DNA of 64,000 nucleotides from Epichloe hybrida (taxonomy: Eukaryota; Ascomycota; Sordariomycetes; Hypocreales; Clavicipitaceae), in contig JAFEKR010000003.1 in the NCBI GenBank assembly GCA_019022495.1, forward strand, positions 1,116,001 to 1,180,000, written 5' to 3'. Under the pieces are notes generated by a model. It did not search any database. It was given only the letters and a program-made list of their open reading frames with translations, and was not told the DNA's origin. The position numbers were made by a program, and so were the translations under genes. Shown piece by piece: positions 37,425 through 47,722 of the stretch. The number at the start of each line of letters is the position of its first letter. The first letter of the stretch is position 1.

Positions 37425-38865
37425 CCCTTCGAGCAACTGCCGCATAGCAATGAAGAGACATCGAGAGACTAATAGGGATGCGATAGATATATTCAACCAA
37501 GTCCTCGGTGCTGCAGAACTACCAAGCCGCACACCACGTTGAGGCCGCGCGTGTGCCTGCCCAGACACCTGTTAACCTCATTTGGCTAACGTGACCAATA
37601 TGCAGGAGGGTTGAGGCTTGTGGCTAAACGTGGCCACATGCAGGAACAATGAGACAAATCATCTATCCAGCTGTTCTTGGCCCTTTATTGCTCCGTGGTG
37701 TCGGGTTCGATTCATTGGACCTCATTTCACTCCTTGGGCGCTTCGACCGCCAAGCATTGCACATAAGGGAAGCAGACGAGAGGGGTCTGGCTCATCTCCG
37801 GCCATTCAGAGTGATAATTTCTAATCCGTGGTACCCACTCAAATCGGGGCCAATAATACGGGGGTTGCCGGCCGAGCGGTCATCTGTGGTTGCCCGGGGC
37901 AAGAATTGCTCATTTCACTGCCTGCCTGGTGCCTGGTGCCTGGTGCCTGGATTGGCTGGGGGGGGGCCATGTGTGCCCCCATGAGAAGCGCTGCTTGACC
38001 ACTCATTTCGCAGGCTTTGGCCATAGATCCTTGGCAGGTGCTATGTATGGCCCGAAGAGGACTCCATGTCGATTGCATCGGCGAATCGAATCCTCCCCCA
38101 TCGTGGCCAGCCCCCCCCCCTGATGGCCCTAATGACGGCCCCCTTACACTTGCACACTTGCACGCTTGACACGGTAATACCATAATAAACAACGGAGAAG
38201 GGTGGTGGAAATGAATTGCCCGGCAAACACGTCCCCTTTTTGACCTGGCGGGCGTGCTGGGGCGTGGGTGTCACTGTATTATGGCAGCCGCGACAGAACC
38301 AACGGACCAGCGGACCAACGGACCAACGGTGAGGGCGGTGGCTGGTTTGCTTTGTCCCTTTGTCCGCCCTCCCCTTGTCTTGTTGTCTCTGACGCCCCTG
38401 CGGTACCTTGACTTAGTGGGCGCGACAATGCGGGAGGGCCGCGTACATACGCATTGTACACATACAATGTACGCGAGAATCCAGGAACAAAAACACAAGA
38501 ACCCACACAGGAGCCCACGCAGGAGCCCACACAACCCACACATCCCACACACCCTGGTCAGGACGAGGTCCTACGCCATGGTCCCAGCAAATAATAGAAG
38601 ACGACGTCCCCGACGCCTCGCAGCTGTTGTTCCCCGTTCTCTTGCTCCCTTTCCTCACGCACCCGCTGCCAGTGTCGAGGTCATTGCTGAAAGCCATTCG
38701 CTGTCGCTTTCGTCCTCTCGTTCTTTTCCATTCACCCGCGTACCAATTTACCGCTTTCACTCATTCAGCGGGCATTCTTTTCTCTACGATTCTCACCACA
38801 GTTCGAAAATTCCCAACCTCAACCTCAACTTGACCCTCAACCACCCGAGTCACCTGGTATTCAAG
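37425..38865. other. GC-rich region upstream of the GH17 gene
   Basis: About 1.4 kb at roughly 55-60 percent GC with several overlapping open frames on both strands. None has recognisable protein features, and their length is what GC-rich DNA gives by chance. It contains short tandem arrays: TGCCTGG units (37,923-37,950), ACGGACCA-type units (38,298-38,330) and AGGAGCCCAC/ACCCACAC units (38,495-38,555). A pyrimidine-rich tract (38,690-38,850) with repeated CAACCTC lies directly before the GH17 start, typical of fungal core promoters and leaders. Confidence 0.5.
37923..37950. repeat. TGCCTGG tandem repeat, four units
   Basis: Four perfect 7-bp units lie in the upstream GC-rich region, followed by a G8 run. 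It is an ordinary minisatellite with no evident function. Confidence 0.9.
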
Positions 38866-40662
38866 ATGAAGGGAGGACTTGCTGCCGCCGCTCTGGCGGC
38901 CATGGCCAGCGGCGTCGCCGCCGCTCACCACCGTCACGCCCACGAGGCTTTGTTCAAGAAGAGCCTGAACGGGACCAACGAGGTCTGCACTCCGCTTTGC
39001 ACCACCGTCTGGACGACCTTTTATGGCGAGCCTACTCGTATGTGACCAGAATCCAACCGTCTGCTGTGCTGCGCCTCGCCCCACGCGGCAGACAGAATCT
39101 TCTCCTGTTGGACGCCGAGTGTGAAAACAAGGCTGGACATGTCACTAACGTATCATGTGTGAAAAAGTCGTCGACCACCCCGTCAAGACCCAGACGGTGT
39201 TCGAGTGTCCCTCCTCGGCCTCTTCTCAAGCACCTCCTCCCCCGACGACCCAACCGACGACCCAGGCGCCTCCTCCGGCCTCGACCATCACTGTTGTCCA
39301 GACCGCCTACGTCTGCCCAAATGCTGGCGATCACACCATGGCTCCCAACCCGACCGTCGTGTCTGAGCATACCGTGATTGGATACCCTACTGGTTCCGTC
39401 AATTCTACCGGTACCTACACCGCCCCGGAGCAGGTTGTCACTGTCACCAAGACCGCCTTCATCACCTACTGCCCTCACACCAGCATTGGTCTCACCACGA
39501 CGACTCCTGCTCCCATCAAGTCCGAGGCTCCTCCTCCGGCTCCTCCTGTCGAGTCCGAGGCTCCTCCAGCTCCGGCTCCCCCTGTCAAGTCCGAGGCTCC
39601 TCCAGCTCCGGCCCCTCCTGTCAAGTCCGAGGCTCCTCCAGCTCCTCCTGTCAAGTCCCAGGCTCCTCCTCCTCCGGCCCCTCCTGTTAAGTCCGAGGCT
39701 CCCCCTCCAGTCTCTCCTGTCAAGTCCCAGGCCCCTCCTCCTCCCCCTCCGGCCAACACCCCTGAAGCTCCCAAGACTCAGCCTAAGCCAGAGACTCCTA
39801 AACAGTCTTCTCCCCCTGCCGTCAGCAAGGGATTGACCAGCAACAACGACCACTTCGGTATCACCTACACTCCTTTCAAGGCCAGCAATGGCAATTGCAA
39901 GACTGCCTCCGAGGTCGATGCCGACATCAGGGTGATCAAGAGCGGTGGTTTCAGCATTGTCCGTGTCTACGGGACTGAATGTAACACACTGGAGAATGTT
40001 GGCAATGCTTGCAAGAAGCACGGTGTTGAAATGATTTTGGCGTCTTCGTCAAGGCCTCTGGCTGCGACATCAACACCCCTGACGTCAAGGAGCAGGTTGA
40101 CAAGCTGGTTGCCTGGAACAACTGGGATCTCGTCAGGCTCTTCGTTGTCGGTAACGAGGCCATCATGAACGGCTTCTGCTCTCCCCAGCAGCTGCGAACC
40201 CTGGTCACCACCGTCAAGTCCAAGTGCGGTGGCAAGTACCAGGGTCGCTACACCATTTCTGAGACTCTCAACATCTGGCAGCGCGAGGATGTCAAATCCG
40301 CCATTTGCGGTGTCGTGGACGTCACTGGCGCCAATATCCACCCTTATTTCAACTCTCTTGTCGCTGCCAGCGACGCCGGTTCGTTCGTCCAGGGCCAGCT
40401 TGACTTGCTTGGCAAGATTTGCCCCGGCAACGATGTCATCAACCTGGAGTGTGGATACCCCTTGGGCGGCAAGAGCAACGGTCTTGCCGTTCCCGGTCTT
40501 TCTCAGCAGGCCGAGGCCGTCAAGTCCATCCGAAAACTTGTTGGGAACAAGACTGTCTTCTTCGACTTCGAGAGCAATCTCTGGAAGACAGGCAGCTCCT
40601 GCGACTGCGAGGACAAGTGGGGTCTTGCTTCTGCCTTCAACATGGTTGTTCCTCTGTCGTAA
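38866..40662 (+). CDS. Secreted GH17 beta-1,3-glucanase-like cell-wall protein (one frameshift)
   Basis: A GH17 enzyme of the Scw4/Scw10/MP65 type, expected to cleave or remodel cell-wall beta-1,3-glucan outside the cell. Exon 1 (38,866-39,037) encodes a signal peptide (MKGGLAAAALAAMASGVAAA) and HHRHAHEALFKK. Exon 2 starts at 39,168. A Thr/Pro-rich region with (K/E)SEAPPAPAPPV repeats precedes the catalytic domain (FGITYTPF onward). The likely acid/base Glu is in FVVGNEAIMNGF and the nucleophile Glu in INLECGYPLGG. Phase is lost at about 40,039: ATG ATT TTG is followed by GC GTC instead of GGC GTC, one G short. With that base the spliced frame is 555 codons plus stop. The ATG was chosen because it gives a clean signal peptide. 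There is no RIP damage. The frameshift may be a real mutation or an assembly error. Confidence 0.86.
39038..39167 (+). other. Spliceosomal intron of the GH17 gene
   Basis: A 130-nt intron with donor GTATGT, branch-point match CACTAACG at about 39,142-39,149 and acceptor AAAAAG. It interrupts codon phase 1 and joins GEPT to VDHPVKTQTVFEC in frame. Reading through gives a stop directly after the donor. Confidence 0.8.
39511..39756 (+). repeat. Proline-rich repeat region in the GH17 gene
   Basis: About seven imperfect units of GTCAAGTCC(G/C)AGGCTCCTCC(NN) encode PVKSEAPPAPAP-like repeats between the N-terminal Cys-containing segment and the catalytic domain. Such linkers usually carry O-glycans and keep the enzyme in the wall. 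The units are similar enough at DNA level to change in number by slippage. Confidence 0.85.
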
Positions 40663-41895
40663 ACACGAGGGGAAGCCTCTCGCAGCAGTCGTCCAATGAC
40701 GCCCTACTGAAGCTTCGGTTAGGAGTTGTTGCCGAAATGTACATGAACCAAAGCCCATTTAAGAAGAACAGCAGTCCAACTTGATCCGAACCATGCAGGA
40801 GTAGCTTTATCACCAGAGAATTGGAGACAATTTATGCCACACCATTCTACCTTATTTTCTTTTTCAAGCTGTATGAAGCCTTGGCACCGATGTGGAATCT
40901 TTTGGTGACGAGGAGATGCTTTTGTTTTTCTGCTCGTGACAAGCGCTATACATAGGATCATTATTTGTACATTTCGCATTTGTTTCAGACATGCCGTAAT
41001 TTATTAGTGTCTAAGGTGGGACGAGCTACTTTTTCTGGATGGGACGCACGATTGATTGTATTGTATGCCCGCAGCCATGGTCGGAGCCCCTTATTGTGAT
41101 TCAGTGCAGATGACCAAGCCATCAGTGTCGGAGCATCGTACACATAGTTGTGACCATGTTGATCCGCCTCCCATTCAACTGCCGGATATCATTTGTAGAT
41201 TCAGACAAGGCCTGCCCTGCTCTCGGCCTTGGCAGACGTTTGTGTGTGTGTGAGAGACGAAGTTCTGTCTTGTTCCCCCTTGCCAAAAAAAAAAAGAGCA
41301 AGTGTGCTTGCTTGCCGCGCAGTGGCCCACCACGGCAGGGCAAACGCATGCATGGGGCTTCATCGAGGCAAACTAAACGTCTGGGGGTTTTTCTTTTCTA
41401 TGCACCCCCCCTTTCGACCACGTTGACTCCATGGTGATGGGGATGACATCTTTTTGCGTCGCACCACATGTCCATGGCACGTTTGTTGTTGGACGCTTCC
41501 CTGGTGTGGTGCACGGGTAGACACATGGCCACTGACCGGCAGATTGATGCGATGCGATGCGATGCGATGCGATGCGATGAGATGCGATGAGACGAGATGA
41601 GATGAAATGTGACGCGGCAGTGAAGCGGCAACGAATCAGTGCAAATTGTTTCATGCACAATTGGCAAGTCATGTGAGCCTGATGGACAAGTGAAACAGCT
41701 TTTTCACAATACATATTACAATGCACCCTTTGAATTCTTTTACAAATTCTACGTGACAGGGGTAATTCAGCGAATCAGATGTTAGCTTAGAAATGAAGGG
41801 GACAGGGGCTAGGATCAGCAGGTACCTTGGAACACGGACGATTTACACAGAAAATAATGTGTCCTGTACATATGTAGAGGTCTTCAGATTGATGA
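40663..41895. other. Downstream region of the GH17 gene, no gene supported
   Basis: No open frame has recognisable protein features. It contains the GATGC microsatellite (41,546-41,609), an A12 run (about 41,285-41,296) and a GTGTGTGTG run (about 41,241). The GH17 3' untranslated region should lie in the first few hundred bases, but no clear AATAAA signal is present. Confidence 0.5.
41546..41609. repeat. GATGC microsatellite
   Basis: Six perfect GATGC units are followed by degenerate GATGA/GACGA units over about 64 bp. It gives repetitive Ile-Ala-Ser-His frames on the minus strand that should not be taken for a gene. Confidence 0.9.
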
Positions 41896-42024
41896 CTTCT
41901 GCAGCTAGCGATGATAGCAGCGATAGAAGCCTCTAGAATCTAGCTAGCTAGGTGGGTCGGGTACGAGAAGACCCCCCTGCAGGGCACCCGCCCCGGTGAC
42001 GTTATTTCCCCCTGAGAATCTGTA
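41896..42024. repeat. Left 129-bp direct repeat flanking the Tc1 relic
   Basis: It starts CTTCTGCAGCTAGCGATG and is nearly identical for about 93 bp to 43,391-43,519, then about 60 percent similar. There is one C-run length difference (6 versus 5 C). It contains CTCTAGAATCTAGCTAGCTAGG. Together with the right copy it brackets the transposase remnant in direct, not inverted, orientation. Confidence 0.85.
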
Positions 42025-42253
42025 GAGGCGCTTCGTACCCCAGTAATATTTCCTTTACAGTGCTGTAGGGGTTATTGGCGTTAGACCCACAGGTCTTGTC
42101 AGGGGGGGGGGGATGTATCGTGACCGAGCCACATGACCTTTCAGGGGGGGTCCGAGGCCTTGTTGAATCCGTTGAATTCGATGATTTGAAGGTCTTGTGG
42201 CTGCATTGAAGCTTGTAAATTGACGGATTTGATGACGATGATATTGATAGAAT

Positions 42254-43285
42254 CTAATATGATGTGTGACGGCCAGCAGCGGCGATAATAGCCTCACAAC
42301 GGTTAGGCATGCTCTTGACTAGCTTAACAAGATAATCTAAGGGGACTGCGTTCCAAGCTTCTGTTATTATAATTCGAAGACGATCGTACGAGGTTACCTC
42401 TTGTGGATAATGTTATTGAATCCAATCCTTTATCTAATTCCACACATTTTCTATTGGGTTTAAATTAGGCAAAAAAGGTGGCTAAGGAATTATACGAATT
42501 CCTCGTTCTTAAAGTTTAATAAATATTAAATTCAATAGATAGCCTAGGGCATTATCTTGCATTAGTTGATAATCAGGATGATATCTGATCTATCCGTGAA
42601 TTAGCGGCACACATCAATTAATATAAGATTTGGCGTTAATAGTCCCCTATTCCTTTTCCTAGAAGAGAAAAGAACCCTTTCCTACTTGCATAAAAAAGTA
42701 ACCCTAAAATATAAAGCCTTTTCTTCTATAACTTTGTTTAATAATACAAGTTAGATTAAGGGCTTCTTTAATCCTTCAAGTTACGAAGCTAACCCTATGG
42801 CTGCCAGGATTAATCTAAGATTTGACTAACCAAAGGACCTTAGCCTAATCTTATAAGGACCAAGACCTATAATCAAGAGCCTATTATAATCGCTTTTGCT
42901 AATTAGCTTCTAATATTAGGGGCTTAACTAGGGCTTAATATTATCGGAAGCCACGCTTTTAAAGGGCATGACGAATGCAATATTAACTAATATTCTAACT
43001 AAGGGCTAGAGGAATTTGCTCATACGTTAGTAGGCAAGCTTCCTTACTACTTATAACGAATTCAATGAGTTAATCAATATAGGCTTCTATTAGCTTCAAA
43101 GGATAACCTAACTGATGTTTCGGACCTCCTATTGTTATAATTGAATATTAAACTTAGCGTACAGAAAGACCTAAAATCTCAGAGATCTGTGAGTACGAAT
43201 AGCCGAGACGATAAAGCAGCCGGGCTTCCTCGCGTTGGATTTCTGATGAATCTGACCGCTGACCGTATGACTTATCTTCTAACAT
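42254..43285 (-). pseudogene. Tc1/mariner-type transposase relic
   Basis: The minus-strand text from ATG (43,285) to TAG (42,254) spans 1,032 nt, close to the usual 340-350-codon Tc1 transposase, but phase shifts and stops break it. The N-terminal part has YSYSQISEILGLS, a helix-turn-helix motif. Near 42,540-42,590 MQDNALG corresponds to the catalytic-Asp motif QDNAPxH. Near 42,440-42,480 PPFLPNLNPIENVWN holds the third acidic residue. The C-terminus ends IIAAAGRHTSY. RIP-type changes are moderate. A possible outer end with a TA is at 42,055 (TACAGTGCTGTAGGGG), but its inverted partner was not found, so the element is probably truncated on the right. Confidence 0.82.
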
Positions 43286-43313
43286 TGATGTTAAAATCGA
43301 TAAATTCGATGCA

Positions 43314-43390
43314 AGAGGTCTTCAAATTAATAGATTCGATGCTAGAGGTCTTCAAATTGATGAAATTGATGCTAGAGGGATTGAGTTGAT
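43314..43390. repeat. 30-bp tandem repeat, about 2.6 units
   Basis: Units beginning ATTCGATGC(A/T)AGAGG repeat at 43,314, 43,344 and 43,374. They lie just outside the transposase start, where many Tc1-like elements have subterminal repeats; that role is inferred. Confidence 0.8.
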
Positions 43391-43519
43391 CTTCTGCAGC
43401 TAGCGATGATAGCAGCGATAGAAGCCTCTAGAATCTAGCTAGCTAGGTGGGTCGGGTACGAGAAGACCCCCTGCAGGGCACCTGCCCCTCTTACAATATA
43501 TCCCCCAGAAGATCTGTAC
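43391..43519. repeat. Right 129-bp direct repeat flanking the Tc1 relic
   Basis: Partner of 41,896-42,024. Similarity is highest from CTTCTGCAGCTAGC through CTGCAGGGCACC and fades after. The left and right flanks differ, so the repeat pair itself is 1.37 kb apart, measured from the end of one copy to the start of the other. Confidence 0.85.
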
Positions 43520-43535
43520 ATACAGCTTGCTGATA

Positions 43536-44024
43536 ATCTCCTTAGGCGTCATAAGCCTTACATATGGATTCGTGGGGCCCCCACTGCCCCCCTGCCACAA
43601 GGTCAGTGACCGCGTACAGTCTAACCCCTGAATGATTTTACACTCGCTACAAGCCCCACGCGGGGCAGCCACTATCAGCTGTGAGTGGCTTCAATAAGTG
43701 GAGCTGTTAGGGATATTACAGGGGTTAAAAGGTACTAAGTTATCCTAGTAAATAGCATGTAATCTAAGGTATCTTTTACCCCACCTAGTAATTTTTTATT
43801 GGCCTGTTACCCCTAGTCATGTACCTCGTGTAAAATCATTCAGGGGTTAGACTGTATGTAAGTACGCGAAAGTATAGTGTAGTGCTTTATATAAGCAAAA
43901 TTAGTAGTATATTTAGTATTAGCCTATTTATATACAAGCAAATGTACCTCTAATTCACTTCTGTCTAATTGGATACAGACCCTAGCTGACGTGACTCCAC
44001 AAGGCTTATGACGCCTAAGGAGAT
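43536..44024. other. 24-bp perfect inverted repeat pair
   Basis: The arm at 43,536-43,559 (ATCTCCTTAGGCGTCATA...) is the exact reverse complement of 44,001-44,024. The pair encloses the MITE at 43,617-43,854; without it the arms would be about 230 bp apart. They may be the ends of another non-autonomous DNA transposon. No clear target duplication was found, so the class is open. Confidence 0.7.
43617..43854. mobile_element. Tc1/mariner-type MITE, 238 bp, TA-flanked
   Basis: Both ends carry a perfect 27-bp terminal inverted repeat starting CAGTCTAACCCCTGAATG. The element is bordered on both sides by TA (43,615-43,616 and 43,855-43,856), the target duplication of the Tc1/mariner superfamily. 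It has no coding capacity. The ends differ from the adjacent Tc1 relic's candidate end, so a different transposase probably moved it. The TIRs are perfect despite the AT-rich surroundings, which suggests recent insertion. Confidence 0.86.
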
Positions 44025-44330
44025 AGTGTTGAATGAATAATACAGAGGTGGGGCGGGGGAGTAACCCGGGCAAAGGGACGCTACATACTAAAAACTTTGC
44101 TCGTTTGGAGCCCACGACTTTCCTGACCAACTTTTGACTAATTGACCGTCGACCCGACCGACTGAATGACTGATTGACTGCAAGTGCGAACTCGTACCAG
44201 AATACTATAAGCTACGTTGACCATTTTAGAATACGAATTTCTGGGGTTTGGCACAGATTGTAGCTATATATGTACAGTCGCCGATGACTTAATGCGGACA
44301 GAGGCGTATGTTAAGTTTTAGCAAGGTGGG
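44025..44330. other. Short spacer before copia-D, no gene seen
   Basis: Contains a GACTGAATGACTGATTGACTG patch (about 44,159-44,180). No gene-like frame continues through it. The five bases before the LTR (44,326-44,330, GTGGG) are one possible half of the copia-D target duplication. Confidence 0.5.
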
Positions 44331-44596
44331 TGTTGGTTACACCAAGGTCCTACGCAGGTATAAGGGTAATCCCGTATAATTAAAGTTAATGATAGTTAAT
44401 TAAATTAGCTAGGAAGGAAAGAGGGAAAAGAGAGGGAAAGTCTATATACTAGGAAAGTAAGCGAAACCTATATATAAGGTAAAAGAGGGGGTAGCGAATT
44501 AATATAGCTAATCGCATTACATATATTACGCTAGACCTATAATTTAGTCTAGTCTTTAGCTACGATTAAACTAATAAAAATCCAAAGGAATTAACA
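44331..44596 (-). repeat. 3' LTR of copia-D (right copy)
   Basis: A 266-bp LTR with intact ends TGTTGGTTACACC...GGAATTAACA. The internal side begins CTAGTAATCTCTCTTTTCC, a purine tract on the minus strand. It is the less mutated of the two D LTRs and is the right border of the host-gene region. Confidence 0.87.
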
Positions 44597-44839
44597 CTAG
44601 TAATCTCTCTTTTCCTTTTGTAGCTAAAGAGCTTAAAAATATAATAAAAAGCAGATTAAAGGAAAGTATATATAAGTAAATCCCTTAATAGGAATCCATT
44701 ACTTTAATTAGCTATTATGGTATTAGTTAATTAAATTAATCTATTAGTCCTTGCCTAAGCTCCTATCTCCTAATATTACAGGTCTCTTTACCTATTCTTT
44801 AATATAAATTATTAATTCGTTTAAATTAATTAAAGAGGA

Positions 44840-46878
44840 AAGTAATAAATTTAGTAATGCTTTTATTATTATATCCGCTGGATTATTATTGCTATTAATC
44901 CACCTAACTTTATAGATCTTGTGCCTCTTATATAATTAACAAAGAGCTATAATATTAATTATTAGTATTTTCTCCTTTATAGTTCCTAGCTTTATAAGAT
45001 ATTTATATAATAAAAAAGAATTAGTATAGAGAATTATAGGAATTTAAGGTATCTTTAATTAATCTGTAATCTAATATAAGGTCATGGAAATCATATAGGT
45101 AATATTTATGCCTTAAACTATACTATATAACTCAGAGGTAAGTATGCTATAAGTAACTCTCTTACTCTTTATTAAGCTATACATAATAATATTACCTTTT
45201 ATAATAAAGGTATTGTTATCTTATATTATCTTATTACTAATTATAATCACGTATCTAATCTGTGAGCTTAAATCCTTGTTATTAGCAAGTAATCTATCTA
45301 TAAATATAAAGAGCTTTACCTCCTTAAGAACTAAAGGAATATATTATAGTCTATATTATTAATTCTTAATTTACTACTTAAGGCGTTTATTAAGGTATAT
45401 AATATTTTCCTTAGAGGGTTCTTAGTGTTAAGCTATAATTAATAAGTTATAGGAAGCCTCTAGTTAATATATAGTTATAATATAGCTTCCTTAGGCTTAT
45501 TATTCTATATAGTCTTGCTTTACTATTAGGGATTAAGGATTAACTTCCTTAATCTTCTAACTCTAGCCTTTCTAGGTTAATATTAGTAAGTTATTAGTAT
45601 TCTAGGTTAAGATATAACTATTAAAGATAAGGGGATTCTTAGTGGTTAATTATTACTTTTCTTTAGCTATAAAGTTAGCCTTCTAGAGCTCTTTCTCTTC
45701 TTTTTAGAAGAAGTTATTATTACTTAGGCCTAATATATTATTAGTTTATATTCTAATAATACTAAAGAGATTCTTATTATTTAGGGCTATAATTAATAAG
45801 CAAGGATTATAAGTTAAGGTTATTATATTAAGGTTATCCCTATGGTAATAGAAGTATATTACCTACTAGTAGGTTCTAGCCTCTATAATCCCGTAAAGAG
45901 GTCTAATTAATTTAATTATAGTCCCTTCTAGAAAGAGATATATAATTTGCTTTAGTAATCTTATAATAATTAGCCTCGTTAGCACTATATACAATTAAGT
46001 GTAGGCTTATGTAATATTACGAATCTAAAGGTAAATACCTCTTCTCCTTAATAATAGAGCGATAGCTACGATAAGTTATTAGCTTACTTGTTAAATTATT
46101 AGTGATTGCGTTAGGATAAATTCCTTTCCTTTATTATTATAGCCTTATATAATAAGGCGGGATTTCTTATATAGTAAGTCTATTCCTTTGCCCTTAATCT
46201 CTCTAACTATATAAGAATTAAAGATTCTATAACCTCCATGCTTAACTAGGTTATATTTAACAAATTTAAATATATTATAAGCTTATAAAGCGTTAATCTT
46301 AGCTTAATTAGATTACTTAAAGGGTTTTCCTAGGGTTATAAATTATAATCTTCCCTTCTTAGTAGAGTTAAAGAGTAAGGTTCTAATTAGCCTCTTCCTT
46401 TACTATAAGGAATGCTATATTTAGTATCCCTCTAGCTATAGCTTCTTAAATAAAGGCCTTCTCCTAATCTTTATTTATAAGTATATAAAGCTAAATTAGG
46501 CTAACATTCTTCTTAGGGCTATAAGGTTTTCTTTTCCTTACTTTTGTTCCTTTAAGGTAAGGTAGTAAGTCTTTAACTTAATAGCTTCCCTTTAGGGCCT
46601 TCTAGGCTTTATAAGCCTTTTCTTTAGACTCTTTTATGCTTATAAATTAGACTATAAGGGCCTTTCTTAGTCTCCCTTATCTTCTCTTAGCTAGTACCTA
46701 TAGCTCTTTACCTTCTTCTATTAGAGAATCTCTTTTAGTAGTAGTAGTTAGTTATATAGTTACTTCTTTCTTTATATTATTAGGCTCTATCTCCTATTAC
46801 TCTAGTCTCTTTATAATACATAAGTTTTTATAGTAAGCCTTTACTACTATAAAGTAAAACTTCACTAGGTTATAGGGT
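44840..46878 (-). pseudogene. copia-D RT and RNase H remnant
   Basis: On the minus strand near 44,925-44,990 the text reads IKEKILIINIIAL, and near 44,850-44,905 VRWINSNNNPADIIIKAL. These fit the RNase H C-terminus of fungal copia polyproteins (EKRLMIDI ... RWI.GDNPADAMTKA), Asp having become Asn. RT should extend right to the copia-E insertion at 46,884. RIP-type stops are dense. Confidence 0.7.
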
Positions 46879-46883
46879 ATATT

Positions 46884-47714
46884 TATTGAAATGTAGGGAG
46901 CTAGTTACCAGCTGCCAGCTGGCAACAGCTGTACAAGTGCAAGCTCTACGGTCGGGGACCGATAGGGCCGCAACGTTAAATCAATTAACGTAACGCAACG
47001 GAAGGTTATGGCAGTTATTAACTAATAGAATTTAATTTAAATCACTTTTATAATATCTTATAGAGTAATAGAATTGATTTTAGATACATTATACGGGCAA
47101 TACGGCTATTATTAGTTAAGAGGACTAGCTATCTAGCTAGTTAAAAAGATCTTCTTCCTCTCATAGACCTACCAACCGTATTAGTAGATCTAGGCTGCTA
47201 ACAAGGTCTTACAGGCTACTTTTAATTTTCCGCAAAATTTATTTGTATACAAAAACCAAAAAATTAACTCACTACCATACTAGCTAGCAACCCGTATACA
47301 CTAACTTTTAGTCTAAAAAATAACCTTATATAAAGAGAAAGGCCTATCTTTAAGCTTTAATTTGCTATATATAAAACTTTTATATAACCTTTAGATAAAG
47401 AGAAAATCATTATTAAAGATAGCTATAGGGTAAGTTATATATAGGGTAACCTGCTTACGTCACCCTAGCTTACGTCACCCTAGCTTACCTAATTACTAGT
47501 GGCGTAGTTGTGGCTATACTTGCAGCCACAACGCAATTAACTAATTAGTCATCCACACAGTTAGTTACAGCTATTGATAGCTACGACGCAGCCATTAATA
47601 GCTGCCCTCGTGACTATTGACAGCTGCAGTGTAGCTATCAGACTTGTAAAGCAAGCTAGTAATAAGAAAGTTTTTTAACTAGAAAAGGGCTAAAAATAAG
47701 TCTTATTTTTAACA
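46884..47714 (-). repeat. 3' LTR of copia-E
   Basis: An 831-bp LTR, TATTGAAATGTAGGG...TTATTTTTAACA in plus orientation. It contains the palindromic CCAGCTGCCAGCTGG near 46,909-46,923, two TTACGTCA motifs (47,455; 47,470), and a cluster of AGCTGC/GCAGCT inverted units at about 47,560-47,640 that could fold in the transcript. It is closely similar to 53,577-54,406. Confidence 0.93.
47455..47477 (-). promoter_or_regulatory. Two tandem TGACGTAA motifs in the copia-E LTR
   Basis: TTACGTCA occurs at 47,455-47,462 and 47,470-47,477, 15 bp apart within CTTACGTCACCCTAG repeats. The minus-strand form TGACGTAA is the classical ATF/CREB-type bZIP site. Both copies are kept in the other LTR (about 54,148-54,170). 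They fall in the part of the minus-strand LTR where a U3 promoter would be. Function is inferred. Confidence 0.5.
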
Positions 47715-47722
47715 CCCCCTCT
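47715..47722 (-). other. Polypurine tract of copia-E
   Basis: On the minus strand AGAGGGGG directly precedes the TGTTAAAAATAAG start of the 3' LTR. This is the usual position and composition for the plus-strand DNA primer. Confidence 0.85.

Noticed and set aside
38441..38475. Palindrome around CGCATTGTACACATACAATG
   Set aside because: The arms are interrupted by a 6-nt insertion and it stands alone; too weak to call a regulatory site or terminator.
38254..38865. Long plus-strand frame leading into the GH17 start, and several minus-strand frames opposite it
   Set aside because: The upstream part has no protein-like features and consists of tandem CACACC-type repeats. The signal peptide starts at 38,866.
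39032..40021. A 329-codon open frame on the minus strand opposite the GH17 gene
   Set aside because: It is antisense to repetitive Pro/Ser codons and consists of Arg-Gly-Leu-Ser repeats. The plus strand has signal peptide, intron signals and GH17 motifs.
41122..41726. Overlapping frames downstream of the GH17 gene, including Ile-Ala-Ser-His repeats
   Set aside because: They are produced by the GATGC microsatellite and by GC-rich DNA; no conserved features.
43141..43389. 82-codon plus-strand frame in the Tc1 relic
   Set aside because: It is antisense to the transposase N-terminal helix-turn-helix and is built partly from the 30-bp tandem repeat.
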